From an uncultured cyanobacterium (lineage in GTDB: Bacteria > Cyanobacteriota > Cyanobacteriia > Phormidesmidales > Phormidesmidaceae): a stretch of DNA of 5,455 nt. The position numbers were made by a program, and so were the translations under genes. Within the stretch, counting starts at the first letter, position 1, and each line of letters begins with the position of its first letter. The DNA is taken from positions 1 to 5,455 of the forward strand of contig CALHGI010000725.1 in NCBI GenBank assembly GCA_938029995.1, written 5' to 3'. Below the pieces are notes generated by a model, which worked only from the letters and a program-made list of their open reading frames with translations, searched no databases and was not told where the DNA came from. Of the stretch, positions 1 to 4,735 are shown piece by piece.

Positions 1-2068
1 GCAACACCCTCGGCACCCGCCATCCCCCATCCGTATCCCGCTCCATCAATCCCAATGCCGCCGCCCGGTCAATCAGCTGTTCCGCCTGCTCATCCCCCAC
101 TGCCACCATTGCCCCCTTCGGCACCGGCAACTCATATATCAATCCCCGCTGCAAAAACTCTCGCATTGCCGCCGACTGCTGCCCCAGCAGCTGTTCCGCC
201 AGAATGTTCTCCCGAAACTCTTCGGTTTTCTCCGCCATGGCTACTAAAATCGCCTCGGCGTCGGTGCTGCCATCCACCAATACCTTCGATAACCATTCCA
301 ACAATCGCGGATTGCCATCGGACAGCTTCTTTGCCTGGGCCTGTAGCGCCCCCTCCACCCTCGACCCTGACTGAAATGCGGCCAGTCGCTGACACTTCTT
401 CTCTAGGTTTGCCCCCTTCAACGTGGCTAGCGGCTGACGATACAACGCCGATATCCCACTAAATTCAAACTCATACCGGCAGGTGATTAATAGCCGATGC
501 TCCACCTCCGATTGCTGCATTGCCCAAATCAAACTGTTGAGCAGATCCGGTACCCCTGGCAACAGCCGCTGACTGGCCTGTTCCAAATTTTGTTCAAAAT
601 CATCTAACACCAGCAGCAACGGCGTTTCCAGCTGCCCAAACACCGCCGCCAGCCGATACTTTAGTGGTTCGTCCGTTTGTCGTAAATGCTGGCGCAGGTC
701 GGCAGACTTCACTTGGTCCGCCAGCCGATTGACCAAACTGTTCTCATCTATTGGCCCAATCCACACCACTTTCTGGTGGGTCGTTAACCGATCGCACAGT
801 CGCAGGGCTAGGGTGCTTTTGCCATTGCCCCCCATGCCGTGGATCAATACCCCCACGGTGTCCCCAGCTCCATAGGGCATCAACGCCCGCAAACAGGCTT
901 GTAACTCCCGCCGCCGTCCCACAAAGCTGCGTCGATCCGCCACCTGCCGCCCCACGCCATCTTGGTCTAAAAACACTGACACCATGGAGGGTTTGGGCGC
1001 TCTTTTGCGGCCAGGGGTGTGTAGGGGCGTCACCAGCTGCTCTGGCATGGTTTCCCCCACATATAGCCGCAGCAAATGCCAGTCCCTGGCCTGGGCGGTT
1101 AACATCGCTTGGTAGGTTTGGGCTAAGGCTGCGGGCAACCGCTTGCCTGCGGCTAGGGCCTGGTACAAGGCCGCCGCTGCTGTCATGCCATCCTGGTCTA
1201 ACACCGGTTGCCCCCAGCCGAGGACGGCCCCTGCCCCATAGGTCAATAACTCCGCTGCCATGGATGGTACGGTGCCTGCCCGATCGCTCTGCCCCGTGCG
1301 ACACCCTGACAAAAACACCACCGCTGGAAACCGATCCTGCATCGCTTTTGCTATGTCCTTCGCCGTTGCTGGGTGGGGGTCCCCCAAGGCTGTTTCTGTA
1401 ATAAAAATGGGTCCCCGGTCTCCGTGGTCCCCATGGCCGGTCAGGTGTAGCACATCAAAGGTGCCTTCCCCATGGGACACCACTAGGTTTTCTAGCTCGC
1501 TTAAACAGCCACTTTCTTCTACGGTCAGGGCCAAGGGCTGCCGCTCCGTGGCGGCTAAAATCCGGCCTTCTTCTCGCTCAAAGTCCAGGACGGGCTCCAC
1601 CCCCTTGGGGGATGTGGCCATAAACAACAGGCTCAGGGCCCGGTTCGCGGGTGTTGCCGGAGAGGGTTTGAGGGGCTGTGTGCCCCGGCCCGACCACCGC
1701 ACCGGCACAATGGTGGGGGCCAGCTGGGCTACTAAAAAGTCCTGGCCATCGTGCAACACTTCCCAAGGCAGATGGGCCAACGTCCCCCCAGCGGCAATGG
1801 CTAGCACCGTTAGCTCCCGAACGTTTTCTAGCTGACTCGCCAGCCAGCGATCGCTGCCATCTAGCCATTGGTAAAGGTGCTGTCCGGTGACGCCGTAGTC
1901 CTCTGGCAGCAGTTGCACATAATAGTCCCGCTCTGCCCTGGTGATTAGGTCAGAAATCTCTGACAGGGGCAGGGTTCGTTCTTGGAAGTCGGTCAGGTTT
2001 TCCCACCCATACCGCAGGGTAATGTGCTGATCGTCTTTGGGTTTGAGATCGATGTGAAAAATCCGCAT
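1..2068 (-). CDS. CHAT protease-STAND NTPase fusion protein, C-terminus missing
   Basis: The frame is open from the ATG at 2068 to the left edge (689 codons), so the C-terminus lies outside. Residues about 85-338 form a CHAT (caspase-like) peptidase domain. They include LAHLPWEVLHDG around Trp102, the catalytic histidine His212 in HLTGHG, the catalytic cysteine Cys256 in FLSGCRTG, and a closing LLRLYVG near 333-338. A STAND/NB-ARC-type ATPase follows: FVGRRREL at 382-389, Walker A GMGGNGKST with Lys417, Walker B LLLVLDDFE with Asp489/Asp490, a sensor-like LITCRYEF with Arg531, and GNP at 585-587 matching the GLPL-type motif. A winged-helix-like segment runs from about 610 to the edge; family members often continue into TPR or other repeats. 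Known of the family: the NTPase acts as a ligand-gated switch and CHAT cleaves proteins. Inference: cytoplasmic effector of immunity or cell death. The ATG at 2068 is preferred because MRIFHIDL fits family N-termini. An in-frame ATG at 2101, just after a stop at 2113-2111, would add 11 residues. Neither has a clear Shine-Dalgarno. Codon third positions look G/C-rich. Confidence 0.9.
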   Translation of the reverse strand, partial: MRIFHIDLKPKDDQHITLRYGWENLTDFQERTLPLSEISDLITRAERDYYVQLLPEDYGVTGQHLYQWLDGSDRWLASQLENVRELTVLAIAAGGTLAHLPWEVLHDGQDFLVAQLAPTIVPVRWSGRGTQPLKPSPATPANRALSLLFMATSPKGVEPVLDFEREEGRILAATERQPLALTVEESGCLSELENLVVSHGEGTFDVLHLTGHGDHGDRGPIFITETALGDPHPATAKDIAKAMQDRFPAVVFLSGCRTGQSDRAGTVPSMAAELLTYGAGAVLGWGQPVLDQDGMTAAAALYQALAAGKRLPAALAQTYQAMLTAQARDWHLLRLYVGETMPEQLVTPLHTPGRKRAPKPSMVSVFLDQDGVGRQVADRRSFVGRRRELQACLRALMPYGAGDTVGVLIHGMGGNGKSTLALRLCDRLTTHQKVVWIGPIDENSLVNRLADQVKSADLRQHLRQTDEPLKYRLAAVFGQLETPLLLVLDDFEQNLEQASQRLLPGVPDLLNSLIWAMQQSEVEHRLLITCRYEFEFSGISALYRQPLATLKGANLEKKCQRLAAFQSGSRVEGALQAQAKKLSDGNPRLLEWLSKVLVDGSTDAEAILVAMAEKTEEFRENILAEQLLGQQSAAMREFLQRGLIYELPVPKGAMVAVGDEQAEQLIDRAAALGLMERDTDGGWRVPRVL
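1847..1854. repeat. HIP1 octamer (copy 1)
   Basis: GCGATCGC, the highly iterated palindrome of many cyanobacterial genomes, here inside the CHAT gene. It supports a cyanobacterial origin. No local function is implied. Confidence 0.8.
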
Positions 2069-2114
2069 GGGGCTAGGAACTGGTGGATTGAAAGCCCCCA
2101 TTTGGGAGGACTAC

Positions 2115-2124
2115 TGTGTACACA
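2115..2124. promoter_or_regulatory. 10-bp palindrome TGTGTACACA upstream of the CHAT gene
   Basis: A perfect palindrome 46 bases upstream of the preferred CHAT start. A second palindrome of the same pattern (TGTATATACA, consensus TGTRTAYACA) lies at 2260-2269, so the pair brackets the cloverleaf repeat. A dimeric repressor site is possible. No known regulator consensus was matched, and the operator role is inference. Confidence 0.3.
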
Positions 2125-2152
2125 CAAGTGATTGGAAATAGCATTTACGGTG

Positions 2153-2235
2153 GCATCACCCCCTCTAACTCACCCTGGGTAAGAGGGAGGATTAGAGTTT
2201 TCCCCCTGACACAGGGGGATTAAGGGGGGTAATGC
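2153..2235. repeat. Cloverleaf-like inverted-repeat element (83 bp)
   Basis: The outer arms GCATCACCCCC (2153-2163) and GGGGGTAATGC (2225-2235) pair at 10 of 11 positions, with a G-T wobble in the RNA at the other. Two hairpins lie within. CCCTCT/AGAGGG occupies 2161-2166 and 2182-2187. CCCCCTG/CAGGGGG occupies 2202-2208 and 2212-2218 around an ACA loop. The first hairpin shares three bases with the outer arm, so the two compete slightly. The C/G-run style matches dispersed cyanobacterial repeats. It carries no coding sequence. It may be a mobile miniature repeat or a folded segment of the leader of the downstream CHAT gene. Confidence 0.65.
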
Positions 2236-2259
2236 AGGATTGTGAACCTCAGTCCGACA

Positions 2260-2269
2260 TGTATATACA
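2260..2269. promoter_or_regulatory. 10-bp palindrome TGTATATACA
   Basis: A perfect palindrome matching TGTGTACACA at 2115-2124 in 8 of 10 positions (both fit TGTRTAYACA). It lies on the far side of the cloverleaf repeat, 192 bases from the CHAT start. Functional meaning is unproven. Confidence 0.25.
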
Positions 2270-2388
2270 CGGTAGATTTGGGATGGGGTGGCTAATGGGG
2301 AGTTTTTTGAACGAGGGGATAGGGGATATCCCTGGATTGAGTTTCGTTGATCTCAAGGCCAACTTAAGGAATCACGGCCCACGGCCAG

Positions 2389-2421
2389 GATCATTTGGCT
2401 AAATCATTTGGCCAAATGATC
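2389..2421. repeat. Tandem 13-mer and 18-bp palindrome over the EACC1-like stop codon
   Basis: ATCATTTGGCTAA (2390-2402) is followed directly by ATCATTTGGCCAA (2403-2415), a tandem repeat with one mismatch. The second copy is half of a perfect 18-bp palindrome at 2403-2420. The 11-bp arms GATCATTTGGC (2389-2399) and GCCAAATGATC (2411-2421) also form a larger hairpin with an 11-base loop. The last codons and the TGA of the EACC1-like gene lie in it. No T-run follows on either strand, so it is not a classic terminator. Confidence 0.7.
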
Positions 2422-2736
2422 TAACACCTTGGCGATCTCTTCGACTGTGGCCCCTTCCAATAACAAACGTCCCTGGCTGGTCACAATCAGGACCTTCTCA
2501 ATCTTTGGCTGATCCTGCTGCTGCTCTCGCCAGGTGGCATACCACTTGTGTAACTGCTCTGCGATGGTGAGCACGCCACCGACGATGCCCACAATGGTGG
2601 CCACTGCCGTCAGGCCGCCGTCTTTTTGTACCGCGCCGCTCACTTCATAGCTGCCTGCCACACCGTCTAGGGAAACTAAGGCTTCGGCGGCGGGGGCGGC
2701 GGCGGTGCCTTCAATTGCAATCTGTAATTCTGCCAT
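2404..2736 (-). CDS. Small EACC1-like protein with one hydrophobic helix
   Basis: A 110-residue protein. It begins with a short strand-forming segment (MAELQIAIEG), then an Ala/Pro-rich stretch at 11-19 and a second strand-like part (SYEVSGAV, 29-36). A glycine-rich hydrophobic helix at about 41-60 (TAVATIVGIVGGVLTIAE) could span or dock on a membrane, and HKWYATWR follows. A basic/polar linker leads to a C-terminal strand-turn-strand-helix (IEKVLIVTSQGRLLLEG, then TVEEIAKVLDHL). This order matches the effector-associated constant component 1 (EACC1) family, small partners of caspase-like, CHAT and other effectors in predicted conflict systems. The family call is from memory of its pattern and is moderate. 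The CHAT-STAND gene lies 335 bases downstream on the same strand. The ATG at 2736 is chosen over an in-frame ATG at 2811 because the extra 25 residues would be read through a palindromic repeat and do not look conserved. No clear Shine-Dalgarno is present. Confidence 0.75.
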   Translation of the reverse strand: MAELQIAIEGTAAAPAAEALVSLDGVAGSYEVSGAVQKDGGLTAVATIVGIVGGVLTIAEQLHKWYATWREQQQDQPKIEKVLIVTSQGRLLLEGATVEEIAKVLDHLAK

Positions 2737-2746
2737 GGGTGAATTT

Positions 2747-2776
2747 ATTCTATTAAATATATACAGAGGCGTTTTC
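2747..2776 (-). promoter_or_regulatory. Weak candidate promoter for the EACC1-like gene
   Basis: The stretch just upstream of the 2736 start is strikingly A/T-rich. TAGAAT at 2752-2747 on the minus strand could serve as a -10 box, though it would give a leader of only a few bases. No good -35 was found. Offered as the most likely promoter position only. Confidence 0.25.
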
Positions 2777-2780
2777 CATG

Positions 2781-2803
2781 GAGGGTGGGCAATGCTCACC
2801 CTC
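2781..2803. repeat. Dispersed-type hairpin between EACC1-like gene and rpsD
   Basis: GAGGGTGGGC (2781-2790) and GCTCACCCTC (2794-2803) pair over 10 positions with one G-T wobble around an AAT loop. The GGTGGGCAAT...CACCC style is familiar from repeats scattered through cyanobacterial genomes. It sits between two divergent promoters, so a terminator role is unlikely. Confidence 0.6.
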
Positions 2804-2870
2804 CTAATCAATTTTGGTTGGTAGAAAATAGCCTACCCAAATTCCTGTGGCGTTGGGGCACCCCTTCCCC

Positions 2871-2876
2871 TATAAT
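2871..2876 (+). promoter_or_regulatory. rpsD -10 box TATAAT
   Basis: A perfect TATAAT, embedded in CCCC/GGGG arms (2867-2881). It predicts a transcript start near 2882-2884 and a leader of about 34 bases before the rpsD ATG. No good -35 hexamer lies 16-18 bases upstream (TGGCGT is the nearest by spacing). The leader is too short for an elaborate S4-binding fold of the kind known in some bacteria. Confidence 0.6.
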
Positions 2877-2898
2877 TGGGGACTGGAATATTCCTATC

Positions 2899-2904
2899 AA
2901 GGAG
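2899..2904 (+). promoter_or_regulatory. Shine-Dalgarno AAGGAG of rpsD
   Basis: AAGGAG ends 12 bases before the ATG at 2917. It decides this start over an in-frame ATG at 2785, which would add 44 residues with no resemblance to S4 and would read through the promoter. Confidence 0.75.
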
Positions 2905-2916
2905 ACTAAACGCTAC

Positions 2917-3525
2917 ATGTCGCGATATAGAGGTCCTCGCCTTCGCATCACCCGTCGCCTGGGTGAACTACCGGGTCTAACTCGGAAAGTTGCCCGCAAG
3001 GCATACCCCCCTGGTCAGCATGGCCAGGCACGGAAGAAGAAATCTGAATATTGTGTTCGCCTAGAAGAAAAGCAAAAGCTTCGCTTCAACTATGGTGTAA
3101 CCGAGCGCCAGCTACTGCGCTACGTGAAAAAAGCACGTCGTGCCGCTGGTTCTACTGGTCAGGTTATCCTGCAGCAGCTAGAAATGCGCTTGGATAACAC
3201 CATTTTCCGACTGGGCATGGGGCCCACTATCCCCGCTGCTCGCCAAGTCGTAAACCACGGCCACATTACCGTTAACGGTCGCGTAGTTAGCATTCCTAGC
3301 TACCAGTGCCGCCCTGGTGATGTCATCGGCGTCCGTCAGAAAGACGTATCGAAAAAGCTTGTGGAAGCCAACCTGGAGTTTCCTGGTCTAGCTAACATTC
3401 CAACTCACCTAGAGTTTGATAAAGCCAAGATGGAAGCCAAGGTCAATAGCATCATCGAACGTGAGTGGATCGCCCTCAACATCAACGAGCTACTCGTGGT
3501 TGAGTACTACTCCCGTAAAGCGTAG
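2917..3525 (+). CDS. rpsD: 30S ribosomal protein S4
   Basis: A 202-residue protein, the usual cyanobacterial length. The N-terminus [20 protein letters not shown] is the expected S4 start, followed by the rRNA-contacting YPPGQHG motif (30-36) and a basic KKK stretch. The S4 RNA-binding fold starts around residue 90 ([11 protein letters not shown], then [14 protein letters not shown] and CRPGDVIGV up to about 139). The C-terminus ends in [13 protein letters not shown]. Only two cysteines are present (46 and 131), so this is the form without the zinc-binding cysteine cluster. S4 binds 16S rRNA early in assembly and helps hold the decoding region; in some bacteria it also represses its own mRNA. 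Here it is monocistronic: its own -10 box and Shine-Dalgarno precede it and an intrinsic terminator follows. It is divergent from the EACC1-like gene and convergent with the 85-residue gene. The gene is intact. Confidence 0.99.
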   Translation: MSRYRGPRLRITRRLGELPGLTRKVARKAYPPGQHGQARKKKSEYCVRLEEKQKLRFNYGVTERQLLRYVKKARRAAGSTGQVILQQLEMRLDNTIFRLGMGPTIPAARQVVNHGHITVNGRVVSIPSYQCRPGDVIGVRQKDVSKKLVEANLEFPGLANIPTHLEFDKAKMEAKVNSIIEREWIALNINELLVVEYYSRKA

Positions 3526-3581
3526 ACCCTTTATTGCTCTACTTAAATACGCTGGGTATGCCCCGCCGTATTTTATTGGGC

Positions 3582-3668
3582 ATTGCTGAATCTCGATGGG
3601 CTTAACCCTTGATAGTTTGGATCAAGACCCGTTAAGGCTCCACCGATGTATTCCTCCAGTTCAGCAAT
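3582..3668. repeat. Long nested hairpin in rpsD 3' region (element A, MITE-like)
   Basis: Four pairs of arms nest in order. ATTGCTGAA (3582-3590) pairs with TTCAGCAAT (3660-3668). TCGATGG (3593-3599) pairs with CCACCGA (3640-3646), one mismatch. CTTAAC (3601-3606) pairs with GTTAAG (3631-3636). CTTGAT (3608-3613) pairs with ATCAAG (3621-3626) around a 7-base loop. The left end GGCATTGCTGAATCTCG matches the left end of the element at 4478-4580 in 14 of 17 bases, which suggests a mobile miniature element. It lies between the rpsD stop and terminator, so it should be in the rpsD transcript. No target-site duplication is evident. Confidence 0.65.
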
Positions 3669-3701
3669 TGCTCTTACCGCGCTAGTTTAGTTATTTCCAT
3701 T

Positions 3702-3733
3702 AACCCTAAGGTCCGTCAGCCTTGGGGTTTTTT
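3702..3733 (+). terminator. Intrinsic terminator of rpsD
   Basis: AACCCTAAGG (3702-3711) pairs with CCTTGGGGTT (3720-3729) over 10 positions, one of them a wobble, around an 8-base loop. The hairpin runs directly into TTTT (3730-3733). It is about 180 bases past the rpsD stop and just before the convergent 85-residue gene. On the opposite strand the stem is followed by AATGG, so it acts in one direction only. Confidence 0.85.
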
Positions 3734-3735
3734 GT

Positions 3736-3747
3736 TGCTGGCCAGCA
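3736..3747. repeat. 12-bp palindrome TGCTGGCCAGCA
   Basis: A perfect palindrome wedged between the rpsD terminator and the stop codon of the convergent 85-residue gene (stop at 3752-3754). It might help end the minus-strand transcript, but no T-run follows on that strand. Confidence 0.45.
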
Positions 3748-3751
3748 GGGC

Positions 3752-4009
3752 CTATAAGGGCATCCAAGATAAAACTATTAATTCTCCATTTACTTCCCCA
3801 ATGTGTAGCTCATAGACGAATTCATAGCGATCTTCGTTTCTATCCCAGGCCGTAATCCATAGCTCATACTCACGGGTATTGCGTTCGTAAGCAGGCAGCG
3901 GCCGCATGACATCAATCTGATAGCCACGGTAACTTCGTAAAAGATCTGAAACAGCTGCGGTAACTGCTGACGTATAGTGTTGCTCTGAGTAAGTTTTCGG
4001 AAATACCAT
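3752..4009 (-). CDS. Hypothetical protein, 85 residues
   Basis: I do not recognise this family. The protein begins MVFPKTYSEQHYTSAV, has a likely helix at about 12-26 (YTSAVTAAVSDLLRS) and then a run rich in aromatics and charged residues with alternating strand character: YRGYQIDV (27-34), REYELWITAWDR (46-57), RYEFVYELHIGE (61-72) and NGELIVLSW (74-82). That suggests one helix packed on a small beta sheet, a soluble cytoplasmic protein. There is no signal peptide, membrane segment or cysteine. The composition and intact frame look like a genuine gene rather than a shadow, and no other gene competes for this DNA. It is convergent with rpsD and divergent from the 118-residue gene, sharing a 112-base control region with it. 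The start has no clear Shine-Dalgarno. Confidence 0.7.
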   Translation of the reverse strand: MVFPKTYSEQHYTSAVTAAVSDLLRSYRGYQIDVMRPLPAYERNTREYELWITAWDRNEDRYEFVYELHIGEVNGELIVLSWMPL

Positions 4010-4040
4010 GGCGGATATTGTGGAGCGATAGAAAAATAAT

Positions 4041-4079
4041 ACGTACTGTGTACGTGACGTTACGGAGTCACCCTATAGT
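4041..4079. promoter_or_regulatory. Dyad-rich divergent control region
   Basis: Between the two small divergent genes, three overlapping dyads occur: ACGTAC-TGT-GTACGT (4041-4055), GTA-N8-TAC (4050-4063) and GTGAC-N8-GTCAC (4054-4071). TATAGT at 4074-4079 could be the -10 box of the plus-strand gene. TATTAT at 4041-4036 on the minus strand could serve the other gene. GTA-N8-TAC is the core of the NtcA nitrogen-control site, but the spacing to TATAGT (10 bases) is not the usual 20-24, so NtcA control is only a possibility. Confidence 0.4.
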
Positions 4080-4121
4080 TTCATGGGAAGTGTAAAGTTT
4101 TGAAAAAAAGGATCTGGGTTA

Positions 4122-4478
4122 ATGGGCGTAGATACGGAAAGACTTCAATCATTACTCACCCGTGCTCAGCAGCTAACGGAGTCGGAAGCCTTGGCTGACC
4201 TGCCGGCGGCGGTGGCCGAACGATTAAAGACAGAGGCGGTTACGCCATTGGTGGCGGCCCTGGGTCTGAGCGATGCCCTGTGGCTGGATAATCCCTACAA
4301 GGGTACCAAGGGCGCTTCGCGAGCCATTCGGGTCATCCAACGGGATGAAGCATTGATTCGAGCCCTGGCGTTCTATCGCCTGAAGGGGGGAACTGAGTTG
4401 GAGAAAACCGCCGCCTTTTTTGAGGAATCGTTTGCAGCGGAAAATGAGCATGACGGCCAAGCGAAACATGCAGGGTAA
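4122..4478 (+). CDS. Hypothetical protein, 118 residues
   Basis: Not recognised. The start is supported by a Shine-Dalgarno-like AAGGA at 4108-4112, nine bases before the ATG. The protein looks mostly helical. An N-terminal helix (TERLQSLLTRAQQL) is followed by an acidic/alanine-rich helix (SEALADLPAAVAERLKTEAV, 21-40) and a hydrophobic one (VAALGLSDALW). The loop LDNPYKGTKGASRAIRV (55-71) has the most distinctive residues. Two more helices follow (RDEALIRALAFYRLKGG; ELEKTAAFFEESFAAE), and the tail is polar with histidines. There is no signal peptide or membrane segment. Coding is supported by the G/C-rich third positions and the absence of rival genes. The stop codon touches the MITE-like element at 4478-4580, so the last residues (EHDGQAKHAG) may have been altered by its insertion. 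Convergent with the ABC ATPase gene. Confidence 0.75.
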   Translation: MGVDTERLQSLLTRAQQLTESEALADLPAAVAERLKTEAVTPLVAALGLSDALWLDNPYKGTKGASRAIRVIQRDEALIRALAFYRLKGGTELEKTAAFFEESFAAENEHDGQAKHAG

Positions 4479-4580
4479 ATTTCGGCGTTGCTGATCCTCG
4501 GGATGATTTCGACTGAACCATGCCGTTCTAGAGTGTGTCTGATCGATCGGTTCATCCCGTAAATCAGCAACGGCAAAATT
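4478..4580. repeat. MITE-like inverted-repeat element B
   Basis: The terminal arms AATTTCGGCGTTGCTGAT (4478-4495) and ATCAGCAACGGCAAAATT (4563-4580) pair at 16 of 18 positions. A second perfect pair, CGGGATGA (4499-4506) and TCATCCCG (4552-4559), nests inside after three unpaired bases on each side. The interior has no coding capacity. The end sequence resembles element A (3582-3668): GGC, then A or G, then TTGCTGA. This is the pattern of a non-autonomous transposon, though no clean target duplication or parent transposase is visible. It abuts the stop codon of the 118-residue gene. Confidence 0.7.
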
Positions 4581-4610
4581 AGGATAGGGGATGCTGTTGC
4601 AGCGCAAACG

Positions 4611-4654
4611 GTAAAGAGTGAATCTTGATCTCGTTTAACTCTTTACTCTTTACT
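4611..4654. repeat. Hairpin with tandem heptamer (ACTCTTT)
   Basis: GTAAAGAGT (4611-4619) pairs perfectly with ACTCTTTAC (4638-4646) around an 18-base loop. The right arm begins a tandem run ACTCTTTACTCTTTACT (4638-4654). Short heptamer tandem repeats are a known feature of cyanobacterial genomes. It could weakly end the transcript of the 118-residue gene, but no T-run follows. Confidence 0.5.
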
Positions 4655-4670
4655 AGCCCCCATTCTAAGT

Positions 4671-4705
4671 CTTAGGCTGGGTAGCCCCCTAAGGTCCCCC
4701 TTGGG
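4671..4705. repeat. Overlapping G/C hairpins downstream of the ABC gene
   Basis: CTTAGG (4671-4676) pairs with CCTAAG (4688-4693), with GGG/CCC nested inside around TAG. An alternative fold pairs CCTAAGG with CCTTGGG (4688-4705), so the two are mutually exclusive. They lie 31 bases past the stop of the minus-strand ABC gene and might end its transcript, although a T-run is missing. A dispersed repeat is equally possible. Confidence 0.4.
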
Positions 4706-4735
4706 AAACGCTATTGTGCCCCACCCATGGTTCTA

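Larger units (their letters stand above)
2069..2403. other. Gene-free gap between the EACC1-like and CHAT genes
   Basis: This 335-base stretch separates two genes on the same strand. I see no convincing gene in it. It contains a cloverleaf-like inverted repeat (2153-2235), two similar 10-bp palindromes (2115-2124, 2260-2269), a GGGATATCCC palindrome (2323-2332) and a tandem repeat/palindrome reaching the EACC1-like stop codon (2389-2421). No confident -35/-10 pair or T-tract terminator was found on the minus strand. Whether the two genes share a transcript cannot be decided from sequence. Confidence 0.6.

Noticed and set aside
55..462. Plus-strand open frame of 135 codons, proline-rich
   Set aside because: It lies wholly opposite the CHAT-STAND gene, whose motifs are unmistakable. 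Its Pro/Ser-rich composition is what an antisense reading of G/C-rich coding DNA gives.
744..1890. Several overlapping open frames of 70-216 codons on both strands
   Set aside because: All overlap the CHAT and NTPase domains in other frames, have no recognisable motifs and arise from few stop codons in G/C-rich DNA.
2161..2235. CRISPR repeat or tRNA-like cloverleaf
   Set aside because: There is no repeat-spacer periodicity, and no anticodon stem, T-loop sequence or acceptor end that would suit a tRNA.
2259..2402. Plus-strand frame of 47 codons starting MYIHGRFGMGW
   Set aside because: It has no Shine-Dalgarno, its start overlaps the TGTATATACA palindrome, its end runs into the tandem repeat and its composition is unremarkable. 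Not strong enough to call a gene.
2785..2916. A 44-residue N-terminal extension of S4
   Set aside because: It would read through the hairpin at 2781-2803 and the TATAAT box. S4 proteins start at MSRYRGPR, and a good Shine-Dalgarno precedes 2917.
4050..4063. Firm call of an NtcA binding site
   Set aside because: GTA-N8-TAC is present, but the spacing to the nearest TAN3T boxes is 10 or 29 bases instead of about 20-24, and the core is common by chance. Kept only as a possibility.
4224..4607. Minus-strand open frames of 62-127 codons
   Set aside because: They are antisense to the 118-residue gene or run across the MITE-like element. No start signal or family resemblance.
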